From: Gautieria morchelliformis
Taxonomy: Eukaryota; Basidiomycota; Agaricomycetes; Gomphales; Gomphaceae
Assembly (NCBI GenBank): GCA_015179125.1
Contig: WHVA01000195.1
Location: 62,001-126,000 of the forward strand
DNA length: 64,000 bases
Reading direction: 5' to 3'
The position numbers were made by a program, and so were the translations under genes. Below the pieces are notes generated by a model. The model saw only the letters and a program-made list of their open reading frames with translations, was not told where the DNA came from and did not search any database. Below, piece by piece: positions 11,404 to 23,359 of this stretch. Position 1 is the stretch's first letter. The number at the start of each line of letters is the position of its first letter.

Positions 11404-13176
11404 CTACTTGGTATCATGGTCGGACCATCGGTGCTGGGGGTGGTCCGGGGTCCAGTGCTGTACTAGTTGCTTCTCACGAATGGGGGTCTCTACTAGAGGG
11501 AAAGTACCGGAGATTGTTTTCTGGGCTCCTTTATTGTATTCTGGCTGCATTCCTTGAAGACTGGGCAGTCTCGGTCCCACATCACATGGCCCATTTTGTC
11601 GCAATTGATGCATCTGTATTTAGTGGGGTCAGTCACGGTACATGTGGCTCACCTATGCCCCCCAGCACCACAGGTGCCGCAGATGTCAGCGGGGCTCAGA
11701 CACTGAGCGGCCCCGTGCGCTACACCTAGCTTCTGGCATTTGAGGCACCTCTGGGCCTCCTGGATGAGCTTTCTGGTGGTTGTTCTGGTGCTCATGATGA
11801 GGATACCCAGCTGAATCAGTGTGTTGGGTGCAGTGCAGTTGCGCAGCTGTATGATAAGCTGAGCCGTTGTCTGTCTGTACAATCTTCGCTCTGGTGGCTT
11901 GATCCACCTCATTGCCAGTATGTCATCCTTTTCGAGTGCATTGGCTTCTTCGACCACTTCTATGTCATCACGTGAGTTGGGGTTGAATTGGGTTGGGACA
12001 AATTCTGCTATGTTGGAGTAGGAGTTGGGCTTTATCACCAAGGTCTCATTGAAGTGCCCCAGGAAGTCCTGGGCATGCTGCCAGCTCTGGAGCAGCTCCA
12101 CTGATTCTTCTGTGGAGAGCTCTAAGAAAAATCCACTACTAGGGAGTCTTTGCACGCCTACAGCTTTAGGTTTCTCTTGGTCGTTGTTCCAGTCTATGGC
12201 GTCGATCGCCTGAGTGGCTTTGGCGAGTATGTCAGGTTCAGAGAGTCGCGTGATCCTCTGCTCCTGGGCGTCCTGTCGTTTGTCGATGAGGACCTACCTT
12301 GAGCGGAGTTCACACTTGGCAAGCATGCTCAACTGCAAGCTAATCGGCTTGGTGGCGCAAGCTGCAAGTGCTGTAGCGTATGTGGGGTACCGGGTGGTGG
12401 TGGGTGAAATCCCGTTGGGCTTCTTGACACCGCAGGATGCGGCCTCTGGGATCTGGGCCATGACAGCATCTACTATTCTCTGCGCCGTCCCATCGCTCTC
12501 CTGCCTTAACTCCTCTACCATTCCCACCAAGCTTCCTATGGAGTTGCCAATGGCCTGTGTCGCGTTTTCAATTCGTTGGATGGTCGGTGCCAGGATGTCA
12601 TTGACACCTAACAATCGCTCCCTGACAATGGTCGCCACCTCTGACATGACTGTCCGATCGGCTAGGTCCGTCAACAGAGCGGATATCACTCTGATGCCCT
12701 CTTCCGTGCTCTTGGGGATGGACGACTGCGCCTCCGCTAGGTGTAGAAGTGCTGTCGCAAGCGTGTGACATGTTATTAGCTGTCGCTCTAGGAGGAGCCG
12801 CTTGGTCAGGAGGTACTGGTGCGCGACCTCTGGGGTTAGTGGTAGCTTCTTTGGCGTGCTCTCGGATTCGCTTCCAACACTGTTGGCGTTCTGAGTCCCG
12901 GAGCGAAGGCTGCAGCCGTCCTGATGTGTCGGGGACGCGTGCGGGGGCAGGGCCCTCTTGCTGGGGACTCCTGCCATCGGGGCTGGATTTTCGCGTGCCG
13001 TCCGTGGATGTTGGTATCTGGGTGCTGTGTGCTGAATTTTGGGTCAGGTTGACTGAGAGTTGTCTAGGTTTTTCGAGTTTTGAGGCCTTGAGGAGCGTGG
13101 GAATATTTCCAGTGGTGGTGGTGGTTGACTTCTTCGGTAAGTCCCAGTGTACATCATGATTTACTACGCACAGCAT
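11404..13176 (-). pseudogene. LINE ORF1, gag-like with zinc knuckles
   Basis: Three minus-strand frames make up one ORF1. The N-terminal low-complexity part is at 13176-12598, the central helical part ending PTYATALAAC at 12977-12294, and the RNA-binding part at 12290-11420. The last contains the cysteine-rich segments CLKCQKLGVAH, CGTCGAGGH and CINCDKMGHVMWDRDC, with one stop between the second and third. At least two frame changes and one stop make it non-functional. ORF2 starts about 200 bp further on. Confidence 0.75.
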
Positions 13177-13921
13177 ACTGGGAAACTTTCAACGAGAAAT
13201 GAGCCGGGGTTGGCCGATGCCAACAAAAACGCGTTGGCCCAGCATAGCAGCCAGTCGCCAAGTTGTATGTGCTCGCGAACATGGAACCGTTTTCCACATG
13301 CACTCACTTGCGCCGGTCTCATATTCGACGGTGGTCTATGTGGGCATAGCGTAAGCCTGCATCGAAGTTAGTATCATTTAACGCGCTGATTACATATGTT
13401 AGCCTCCATGCTTACAGTACGGTTGGTTTTGCCACCTATCATCTTTTTTTATGTCGCGCAACCTAGACACACAACTGTGGCGGCAGCCGGCAAGATGATG
13501 GGCGCCAAGTGTTACTACGATCAAGCACAGTACTCAATTATATCACGGAAGCTCTTCAAGCTGGCAAATCAGTGCCCGGCACTATTCCGCCACGGCCGCT
13601 GCGGGCCCCCACTGGCAGCAATTGAACATTGGCCAAAACGTGTGACACCTTCGTGCCAATCGATCCTGGCCTTAGCGCTTAGCTATTCTTGAGCAAGCTA
13701 TCTACTGTAAATCAGAGTCCTTATTTTGTCACTCAGAGGAGTAGCGCTGCGGCACAGGTTTCCGGCACGGCTATCGTATGAACAGCCTCATAGGCAGATT
13801 TTCTCACCCAACATGGTAAGTGAGTCGAAGTCTCGGAACCGATTGCAAATAGATGTGTCGATATAAAACCGTTGGCCATTTCAGTGTTCGACGCCATAAC
13901 GCCAAGACTAGTCCCTCAGGT
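13177..13921. other. Spacer upstream of the ABC half-transporter
   Basis: No recognisable gene. The stretch presumably holds the promoter of the plus-strand ABC gene. An ATG directly followed by GTAAGTGAG near 13813 looks like a start-plus-donor, but splicing it to the next TTTCAG reaches a stop at once. Confidence 0.4.
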
Positions 13922-16579
13922 ATGTCTGATAAAGATGCCAAAAGCTCCAAGGCACCTGTCGAGCCACCTTTCGACCCAAAAGGCGGACGTATAACCCACA
14001 CCCGAATTGGAGTCTGGGATTTATACGAGAAATCAGAGGACCAAATTAGACCATGGCTTTCGTGGCCGTCGTTTCAAATCGTAGACGAGTTGCTCACATC
14101 GCTACCTCATGTTCTCAAAGCTTTCAAGACACTCGCAACCCTTCGCCCCAAGATAGTAATTGTCTATTTTATTACAAGGCTCATCACATCTCTCCTCCCT
14201 GCGGCCACCCTCTATTATTCAGGCCAGCTACTTCAAGTGGTTCAAACGTCGATAGACTCTAGAAGCGTGGACCCCGCCCTTTTACTACGCGTCTTTGGTT
14301 ATAAATGTGCCTGTGGGATCGCTCAATACCTCACTCAGCTAATCTCAAACTGGGCCGTCACTCTGCTTTCCGAATCCATGCGCTCGCATTACTCTGAGCA
14401 CATCCTTCAAGCGCACATACGGTTGGACGTGCCATCGTATGACGATCCTTCCGTACGAGGGCAGCTCATATCATCCCGCGAGGATCGAAACGTGGCTTGG
14501 GATGCAATCAATATTTCGACTATTATCGGGTCAACACTGCTTAGATTAATCAGTCAGTTCACGGTTCTCATCACTGTGCTCAGGGGGCACCCGGACAGCA
14601 TGCTACTGGCCTCTCTGAGCTTTGCCGATCCCATTTTGGATTTCGTCAGACAACGCACGAGTTACCTGGGCGGAAGTATGACATTTCAACTCCCTATACC
14701 CTTTAGCAGATAGGTGACGGATTTTCTTTAGCATGGGCTGCAACTTGCCGCAGCCAAGATTTCCTTCGCATGGAGGGATTTAGAAAACTCGCGGAAACAG
14801 CTGAACACCGCAAAGAACTGGTGGCAGGAAATCTCCAAAACTACATTGTATCAGGTCTGTGGCGGTATAATCATAGATGAAGCCCTTCGACCTTTAACCC
14901 GTACCCTCTTTCGATAAGAATTCAAAGCTGCCCGCGATCGAATTGGCATCGACAGTGACATGAGCTTCCACCTAGCACACCGCTATTTATATCAGGGCAG
15001 ACATGCATTTTCCTTGTTCTCGTTCCTTCGCCAGCCTATGCAAGAACTCCCCCAAGTAAGTCACGAAAACGCTTCATGGTTTCGTTGAGCTCACCACGAA
15101 ATCCATAGCTTGTTTTTACCATACGTGCAATGCAGTCTCCTCGTTCCATACCAGTTTCTTTGGCCTCCTTAACGCTCATCAAACAAACGGTTGCCGATTT
15201 TGAACAGCCACTGTTGTACCTACTTTATCGTACTTCATCCCTGTCAGAGACGCTTCGATCTCTTCGTCGATTATATGAGATGTCGAACTTGAAGAATCAG
15301 GTTGTTGATGGGACCGAGCCGTATCCTGAAAACCGTCAAACATTGCAAACAGGAATCTCCGTCGAGTTCAGGTTAGTCGTTGGACATGCTTGTTTGCTTG
15401 CCGATATTTAATGTGCTTGTGGAATGGACGCCATAGACACGTGTCGTACAAGTATCCAGGGAGTGAAAAATACGCTCTACGGAATGTTTCCTTCAAGATA
15501 GGCGCAGGACAGCTTTGCGTCATAGTTGGATCTAACGGTTCAGGTAATTCTCATAGTCGTCGACAAGAACGACAGCTCACGGCCTATCCTAGGAAAAAGC
15601 ACGGTCTTGAAGCTCTTAACTAGATTGTACGACCCTAACGAAGGTATAATCCTCGTCGATGGCCGCGATATCAGAAACCTCAAGCTGGAGGATTTGCGAA
15701 GCTGCATCTCTGCTTTGTTTCAAGATTATACTCACTTTCCGCTGTCGGTATGTTTGCTGCATCTTAAGATATAGGTCCCCCGTACGATTTTCTTCAACAG
15801 ATAAAGGAGAATATTGGCATGGGTGATCCTAAAAACGCCAGGGACGAGGATCGCATTCGTCAAGCTGCTGCATTGGGTGGCGCTACCGAGTTTATAGAAG
15901 AACTTGCTGAGGGTTTCGATACCATCCTCTCGCGACCAGTTCGAGACATTTACTCGGGCCTTCCTGAGGGCACAACGAGCCTTTTTGGAAGAAAAGTCAA
16001 CTATAGTGGTCTGAAATCTCGTACAGGTTACACGCAAGAATTCAAGCTCTCAGGAGGTCAAATGCAACGTCTCGCTGTGTGAGTTTCTTGCCTGGTATAC
16101 GTAACTCGAGGCTGAACTGGCAGTGCAGCTCTCGTACCTTTATGAGATCTCTTGGAGACGATTATGACGTTGGCCTTCTTCTATTCGATGAACCAAGGTG
16201 GCTCCTTACACGATTCACATGTCGCCGTATGCCTAATTCGCAAACGCAGTGCCTCTCTTGATCCAGGTGCTGAGCACGGTTAGACAATATTCCGAGATAC
16301 AATGTTACTTGCTCATTTCGGAGTGCAGACTTATTCGAACGTCTGCGTCAGCTCCGTGGCAATAAGACGATGATATTCTCATCGCATCGTTACGGACAAC
16401 TCACTCGACATGCCGATCTGATATTGTAAGTTACACTGTGAACGCGACCTCAAACTGACACATTCCAAAGGTACATGGGGGACTCGACGGTTCTTGAACT
16501 TGGAAAGCACGAGGACCTAGTTAAACGGGGCGGCGGCTATTCCAAGATGTACCATATCCAAGCCTCCCAGTTTCAATGA
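13922..16579 (+). CDS. ABC half-transporter (HlyB/MsbA-like), 11 exons, 712 aa
   Basis: ATP-driven membrane exporter or intracellular transporter with one transmembrane domain and one nucleotide-binding domain; the substrate is unknown. Exons: 13922-14675, 14714-14854, 14919-15055, 15109-15371, 15437-15543, 15593-15747, 15801-16078, 16129-16197, 16250-16278, 16329-16425, 16471-16579. Phases add up exactly to 713 codons. Membrane helices lie in about residues 60-430. Walker A is GSNGSGKST (about 463-471), split by an intron. The signature LSGGQ is at 602-606, Walker B LLLFDEP with catalytic Glu near 633, D-loop SASLD, H-loop His near 664. Between the Q-loop and the signature it has an insertion of about 35 residues. 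The start MSDKDAKSS is the first ATG that keeps the frame without an upstream stop; an in-frame ATG at 13853 is possible. All key motifs are intact. Confidence 0.9.
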
Positions 16580-17319
16580 TGACTCGATTATCTAGCGGAT
16601 ATGTATTACGATTTTAATTTACGAAGAACTGACACAGGATAAGTACGTATTCAGCGCTGTCTGCACCAAGTATGCATGATCATGAGCTAGTAGTCCGCCT
16701 ATCGTCCCTCGTAGTGACGCCGCTGTTAACTACATTGGTACGTGTTTCATTAGAGCTAGCATATCTCCGGCAGATACTGGCATGCATATATTTCACACTA
16801 TGAAATACCAGAAAGTTAACCTCTTGAGCACTGCATGCACAGGAAATAATGCTACTGTAATGATCACGATGCGTACGTCCGATCGCGTGTATGAAGGCAG
16901 TGTTTCAGAGTGCTGCCGATTGCTGGGCCTCTCAGGATATCAAAAGTAACACTGCAGTGACTTTCCATAATGTGGTAGATGAACCGGCCATGGATTGGTA
17001 TTACCTATACAGCCACATTTGCCGGTGACCTAACCCCGAGGCGAAAGTGCCACAAGTGTTCTACTATGCTATTTCGTGAAACATTCTGGATCCACAGTTG
17101 TACGTTTAGCAAGTCACCCCCAGGGTGTGCTCATATATATGTCATCACATTCCAAGAATAATCTCTTCTAAGCCTTGACATAAACGTGCCACGACATGGT
17201 ATCGCCCTGGTATTTGTCTACACGTGCATAGTCCCTATCCAAGCAAGATGACTTCAGGTGCTGGAAACGATTCATGATCAAAGATTGACTCCGCGAAGGA
17301 CCTGTGACTCACATCTTAA
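16580..17319. other. Intergenic, convergent gene ends
   Basis: Lies between the 3-prime ends of the ABC gene (+) and the mannitol-1-phosphate dehydrogenase gene (-). I see no coding family or repeat. Confidence 0.5.
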
Positions 17320-18563
17320 TCATGCTCTCGCGCTCTTCAAAGCTTCCAGTTCCTGATACGCAACCCATACCTTGCGATACTCTACGCTTCCCTCAGCGAA
17401 TCCTGTCACTTCTACAATGGCTTTCTCGCCTCCCCAGCGTGTTACGTTCTCTCTAAGCTCTACGGCCTGGGGGTCCTCCTGGTTCTCATACAATAGCGCC
17501 GCAGCGATACCTCGCGCAAGGTCATCTATCGGCAGTCCATAGCCACACGCCATGTACGCTGGGCCAAGTAAACGATCTCCACGACTAAGTTTACGTAGCG
17601 GCTCACGACCTACGCGCTTGACGTCGTCGCTGATGTTCGGGTTTCGGAACCGCGCCTCAATCTTGTCGACGTACTCGCGATGCTCTTGTTGCGTGAATGC
17701 AGGATGCTTCTTGAGGAGCGCCGCTCCGCTCTCATGCATGGCACCACGTACGACCCGCACGATCTCGTCGTTTTGGATACTTTCGTAGATCGTTGAATAC
17801 CCGTAGATAGTGCCCAGGTATGCAGTTATGGCGTGGCCAGTGTTGAGTGTGAACAGCTTGCGTTCGACATATGCTTGGAGGTCTTCGGTGAGGAGCATGC
17901 CTTCTATTTGAAGTGTGCCGCACTCGCCCAGATTCTTGAGTTGACCCTTGTCCACGATCCATTCTAGTAATGTAAGCATAGCCTTGACCAAAGGAAAGAT
18001 ATGGACAGACCAGAGAATCCCTCGACACCGACGTCCAGGACAGAGTCATTCTTGAAAGGCGGGACAATGCGATCGACCGCACAATTCGCGAAGCCAACGT
18101 TCGCCTTTGCATATGCCCTATCCTCGTCAGAGAAGTACTCATCCACAGATTTGGCGAGCGTGCCGGTTGCCCCTACGGCATTCTCGCACGCAATGATGTT
18201 GATAGGGCCACATCCAGCCTTCCTGCGCTCGGAAATCCCTCTGGCCACCGTGCGAGCGATTCTGGGCAGGATGCCGACGCCAACGGACGTGGTCATAATG
18301 TCTACCTGTGGGTTCGCGAACTCGGTGAGAACGTCGTCACTTGTCGATATCACGCCAGAGATATCCGAAATGGAGATGGGACGGGGTTTACTGGGGTCGA
18401 GGATGTGCACAAGATACTCGCCATGCTCGTTGATGTTGTCGATAACTTTCTTGTCGATATCGGCAAACACGACATGGTAGCCAGACTGGATGAGCAAGGG
18501 CCCAATGAAGCCACGGCCGATGTTTCCAGCACCGAAGTGGAGTGCCCTCCGAGCAGACGTCAT
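17320..18563 (-). CDS. mpdA: Mannitol-1-phosphate 5-dehydrogenase, 2 exons, 398 aa
   Basis: Reduces fructose-6-phosphate to mannitol-1-phosphate with NADH, reversibly, in the cytosol; this is a step of the fungal mannitol cycle. Exon 1 is 18563-18011 and exon 2 is 17963-17320. The 47-bp intron (GTCTGT...CTAG) lies at SEWIVD, and 1197 coding bases give 398 residues, the usual length. The Rossmann dinucleotide site is HFGAGNIGRGF (residues 9-19). The C-terminal polyol-dehydrogenase domain carries ERKLFTLNTGHAITAYLG, with the expected catalytic Lys220, Asn225 and His228. The start is the first Met of the conserved N-terminus. No defects seen. It converges on the ABC half-transporter gene. The family call is firm from the N-terminal and catalytic motifs. 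Confidence 0.93.
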
Positions 18564-19704
18564 ATTGTGGCCGGAGTGGGGTTGTTCAGCGGGGGCAAAC
18601 TACAATACAAGTAGTTCACTTGTACTGCAATCGAGTCATGTGAGTTTTAAGTTGGCTGAGAGTATCTGGATTATGGACCGCATCGATACCCACACTATAA
18701 AAGGGCCGTAGGCGATGACGTCATCGTCCCTATCTGGCATGACATGGAAATTTGCGAAGACTAGAGCAAAAACAGGCAGATTTGGGCGATTGTCTTGCAA
18801 ACTCAGGTTCGGGTAACCGCCATGTCCACAACTGGTCAATCACAAGACCTGGTGGTAATGAATGTACGAGAATGAGTGTCGGCATATATAGCAGGTCTAT
18901 GAGAAACTTGTAAGCTGGTGAGCATTTTAACGAAGAAGTACCCATTTTCCAATCTCCAGGCCTAACCTAGATATTTGACAGAAATAGGCGTTGCCTAGCA
19001 GTATTCTTGTATCATAGAAGCCATCACCGAAACGTTTTCTGCATGATCCAACGAATATCCCGGGCTCATGTGACCTTTTCCTGTCAAAGACCCACAGTCT
19101 GTCAAGCTCATACGCAGCACTTTCGTTCTTTTTTTCAGCATTGCAGCCTTGTTTGGAAGGGCATCCGACTTTAGGATACTTACAAGGGCCCCGACGATGG
19201 ACAATTTCCAAGTCGAGATGCTTGCGGCCAATATTCTAAGGCTCAATTATGCACTCACAGATTTCAGGCACGAAAAGGATTCTCCCATGTACTATCCAGG
19301 AGAACCACCATGTTCTTGGCAGGTCCAGGTTGGATGGAAACGGAACACTGGAAGCCCGTCGGAATGACCACGGGATTTCATTCCCAGGCGATATGATACC
19401 TACGTAAGGACATCGGACATTTTCGGCGAGCATTACACCCCTGGGCCCTGGCGCGTTTTCCGCAGGGGAAGCGGCGGGCAGCGTGTCCGCGACGGGACTG
19501 CACGACGGTGCTCATTATACGTACCCCGAGTGCTGGGAGCTAGTGCAGTCACCTGAGGCATTGTCCACAAGACCACCAAAGTGTCAAAGTATCGCGATGC
19601 CATCAAATTCTCCTTCGTTAGCCGTTCTCCGGGGAGGAGAATGTATCAGAGATTTGAAATTTGATAACCTATCCTTAGATTACAGCAGGGCGGACACTTC
19701 AACA
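18564..19704. other. Intergenic between two minus-strand genes
   Basis: Contains the promoter region of the mannitol-1-phosphate dehydrogenase gene. Several open frames of 65-94 codons on both strands match nothing I recognise. A plus-strand TATA-like CTATAAAAGGG is present at about 18696-18706 with no plus-strand gene assignable to it. Confidence 0.4.
18696..18706 (+). promoter_or_regulatory. TATA-like box of unknown target
   Basis: CTATAAAAGGG on the plus strand, about 130 bp upstream of the minus-strand mannitol-1-phosphate dehydrogenase start. Its orientation points away from that gene. It is either fortuitous or drives a transcript I cannot identify. Confidence 0.25.
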
Positions 19705-21784
19705 TCACCTGTCATGCTCATTCCATGTGCATCCTAATGCAACATTTCTTTCCCGAGTGAAGGTTATTATATGAAGCCCAAGGCTTCTGGTTGAAAATCC
19801 GGCCTCGCAATAATCGCTGCAACGGTTCTTAAACATGAAGGTCCACATGAAAAGACAGAAGACCTCACAAATAATCTGAAAGGCCAGATGGCAGAATGAG
19901 ATTGATCAGAACAAGCGTATTGTCAGAACCAGGGCACAATTAGACGCACAGATCCATTTTCTCTTAAAAATCGTCAAGTCTTCGTCCGACAGATTGTATT
20001 TTGCCTGCAACGTCGACGCAATCAGCGAGTCAAAGTTCAAGAGAAATTTGCGTTTCCACTCTCGCAAGGTGCGCGGATAATGTGAGCTAATGTTGGAGAC
20101 AGATTCAGTTAAGAGTCGACCCCCGCTTCCACTATTCATGCCAGCTATAAGGGACGTGCAGCTAGGAATGTATCCCCCGGGAAATACTAATGATGGCAAA
20201 ACGCTATAAGAGTTTGATGCAAGACGAATTGAACATTACGCACTCTGTTTCAGAAGAAACGATCAAGTAGTGAGCCTGCGGCGTGAGGGATGATGGTAAC
20301 TTACCCATTTCTGTATAAAATCTACCCCACGATCGTACTCATAAACTCCTAAAGAAATCAACGTTCTAGCGACAACCGAAAGAAGCATCAGACGCAACCC
20401 ACTAGCTTCGGGGAGTGTGGTGACCTGCACGCATCCGAAACCATTGTCTGTGTTCAGAACATGATCGACTACGTCCCAGAAAGTCTCCATGAAGTCCTTG
20501 CCCACGTGCTCCATCATCTCTATGCTCACGAGCCGATCAAAGTGATGCTCCCATTCGGGTCGAAGTTTACAGCTCCTATAGTCCATTAAATGGACTGTGA
20601 TCTTGTCTGAGAGTCCGGCAGCTTGAATGCGCTTGATCGCCAGCTCCTGCTGCTCGGATGACAGTGTCAGAGTATCTACCGTGCATCCTGTTGTCTGTAC
20701 TGCGAGAATTGAAAATGCTCCCCAGCCAGAGCCTGATAATTATTAAGAAGCAGCTAGTGAGAAGCCTGCCGACTCAGAAGATATTATAGACCCAACCTAT
20801 TTCCAAGACACGGTGTCCTTTATGAATATCAGCCCGAGAAATGATATGTCTACACGCCGACATCAGTACACGCCAGGGATGTTCCCAATACACTCACCGC
20901 ATTTTTCGCATCTGGGCCGCTTCGAGGGTTTCTAATCTCCCGGGTCCAGGATTAAATCTAATGTCTTCTGAAATGTCCTTGAAAATGCCTGAGGAGTAGT
21001 TCATGTCCTCACTGAGGAAGGCGGAGAACCTGTGTGGCACGCCATGCGTCAGTCACAGTACATCATATATAAGTACGGCAAGTCACATTGTATTTCCTAG
21101 ATCGTAGTGTGCAGACGCGTTGGCGCGGGAGTTAGAGAGGTCGCCAAGGAAGCGGATAGAGGTGAGAAGTCGCGGTGCAGAGAACATAGAGCTCGCGACG
21201 GTGTCAAGTTGGATGTTCTTCCGATTGGCAATGAAGAGCTATATTTCAATGCCTCAGATGACTGAACTGGGAGCACTCATTGGGGAAGAATGGGCTCACC
21301 CGAATTAACGTAGCGATATCGTCACAGTCGACTGCCGACATGGCAGTGTTATTTGCAAAGCCAGCGCCGAAGAAACAAGACCTCACCATCTCCGTACATA
21401 AAAGCCTCAGCAAATCCTAATTCTTTGAAAAACACGATACGAGTCCAGAATGTGGGGCGCCGAACACGTAGTTCGACCTTCAGATCAGGCGACAGCTGCC
21501 CACGCCCAAAATCGAGGACTTCAGTTGGAGTCACGATATGTAGTTCCCCGTGCTCGACTTGGTTCAGAGCCCTGACAAATGCCAGCTTTATTGAACAACA
21601 TGCACCGTGGGGGAAGAAGCTATAGGTACCTGATGACCACTGACTTCGCCAGGTCCAAGAACCAGGAAGAGGTGGTTGCAGCAATTGTTTCAGTGGCCGT
21701 ATTCCATGTCGAGTCAAGGAAACCTGTGAATGAGTTACGGTGTGTTGTCGATGTCCGGAACAACTGGGTAGAGTGAAGACTCAT
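19705..21784 (-). CDS. Cyclopropane-fatty-acid-synthase-like methyltransferase, about 504 aa
   Basis: Transfers a methylene or methyl group from S-adenosylmethionine to a double bond of phospholipid acyl chains. Minus-strand exons: 21784-21630, 21571-21387, 21331-21300, 21238-21087, 21029-20898, 20849-20797, 20732-20305, then 20203-19950 and 19816-19705. The N-terminal lid has VELRVRRPTFWTRIV and GFAEAFMYGDVDC. The Ado-Met loop is EIGSGWGAF (235-243), followed by HFDRLVSIEMMEHVGKD (300-316). The C-terminus has VFPGGYIPS, TLREWKRKFLLNFD and YCEAGFSTRS. My model needs a 7-nt micro-exon before the last exon (gives KWIYYFDYCEAG). It also needs a 5-nt one after GVDFIQKW; that second junction is weak, and the frame there may be damaged. 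Homologues run about 450-530 residues. Confidence 0.82.
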
Positions 21785-23359
21785 AGCGATGCTGTAAGTC
21801 GAGGGTGGAAGGATAAAAATCTAATAGTACTTTTTGGGTGTGAGCCTTGAATCGCAATCTAGACGCAAGGAATCTGGTGAGTCACCCGCGAATGATGGCT
21901 GAAAAATAATAACGTCATATGGAGTAAAAGTTAAGACGCGTGAAAATACCGGATCGCTCGCTAGGTCCGCATCGTCACGGGGGGAACCTGTAGCCACTTG
22001 CGTACGCTCACCGGGCTGGTTTACTACTGATGGTATCAAGGGACCGGAATGTGCGTTTCAGGGTACAGGTGGGGTGAGGGTCGTCGGTTACTAGGTTGGG
22101 AGAGCACGAGGACCATCACTATAGCGGTTATCGTGCCTGTTCCATGCTGTACCGTCTGACCAGCACCTGGTCCAACTGTAGAGTCAGCGTTCAGAGACAA
22201 GCTTAAACACAAAATTACCAGTGGGGATTGAATAGCACAGATGGTCTAGAATCTATCTCGGTGGGTGTGTGCAACGAAGACAGTGCCAAGGAGCAACCGT
22301 CATCACCACGTACGGAATACTCGTCCTTATAGGCTTCCCTGTGGGCGATGAGGAAATTTCTCCACTAGGACCACTGGTCCGAGTGGAGATCTCACCGCCA
22401 GTGAGATGCCAGATCAGGGAAAAAGGAGTAGTCTATCCCTTGCTTTGCGACACTATGAAGTGCTATAGAGGGCTATGTGACGCCGATAGACCACCCCTTT
22501 AATTTTCCATGATTAGTGAGTCGACTCATGTCGACGCACGATATGTGTAGTTTTTTTCTGTAAGTGTAACTGTCGTGAGCCGAGTACTATTCAAGTTGTA
22601 TCATAGGTAGTTTGCACAGAACTAACCTGGCACTTTGGTCCAGTCTAGCTAAAAAATGATATCAGTTACGAACCTTAGCTGCGCGTCAAGATGTAGATAG
22701 ATCGAGGGTCATGTCCGGAGCTTCCGGACGAGGGCTACTAGTGAGTCTGAGCAAGGTATATGTACAAATAATCAGCAATGCGTCACATGCAACTCCGCAC
22801 AATCTGACGTTGCATTGGTAGGTGTGCACCAAAGCCTTGTCGGAAAAATCCGAAACTCAATACTAAGTTTTAGACGAGAGCTCCACTCCCTCGCCGGGCA
22901 CGCTAAAGCCTCGTTCGTGCATTCTATATAGTAAGAGCACCTGGTGGGACTAAAGCCGTCCATGGATAACCCCAATGTTAACCTCTGGCCTAGTCACTGT
23001 GAACTTGGGATACTAAAGGGTTTTATTTGTGGAGACGGCGGAGTTATGGCCTGTGGCAGATATTCTCAAATTGACCGGGGTCTTATGCTTAGAGGAAAGG
23101 AGATGCCAGGCGAGTAGGATATCACCGGATGGGCAACGTAAGCATGATTTTCTCTAAACAGGCTCGCAATGTTCGTCCCACCGACACAGCTACGATACTT
23201 GGTCACCGTAAGGTACTATTCAAAGTTATGATAACCATATGTGAATTATGACATGCATGGGGGTAATACTGTGCACTCCTATTCCGTAGATATGTTGAAG
23301 CTCAATAAAACATCTCACTCCCAAAAGAAAGGTTGAAATTTTGTTCTCTGCTCCTCCAC
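21785..23359. other. Divergent intergenic region, 1.6 kb
   Basis: Lies between the CFA-synthase-like gene (-) and the desaturase gene (+), so it should hold both promoters. I see no coding family. It contains a near-perfect 29-nt palindrome at 22360-22388. Confidence 0.5.
22360..22388. repeat. 29-nt imperfect palindrome
   Basis: CTCCACTAGGACCA, one central base, then TGGTCCGAGTGGAG: the arms pair over 14 bp with one mismatch. It lies between two divergent acyl-chain-modifying genes. It could be a dimeric factor site or chance. Confidence 0.5.

Larger units (their letters stand above)
4224..13176 (-). mobile_element. Tad-like LINE with two nested insertions
   Basis: Read on the minus strand the order is: gag-like ORF1 with zinc knuckles (13.1-11.4 kb), apurinic-type endonuclease (11.2-11.0 kb and 9.08-8.2 kb), reverse transcriptase (8.03-6.81 kb and 5.03-4.63 kb) and RNase H (4.44-4.25 kb). 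This order fits the fungal Tad1 clade. The element is split by a solo LTR (9080-11029) and by a hAT-like element (5040-6801). Removing each one rejoins the coding frame across its target duplication. There are stops and frameshifts in every domain. The 3-prime end is lost after RNase H. Confidence 0.85.

Noticed and set aside
13805..13921. Upstream exon with ATG at 13813 for the ABC gene
   Set aside because: ATG followed by GTAAGT is attractive, but splicing to the next acceptor meets a stop codon after four codons.
18001..18480. Plus-strand 159-codon open frame
   Set aside because: Antisense shadow of the mannitol-1-phosphate dehydrogenase gene.
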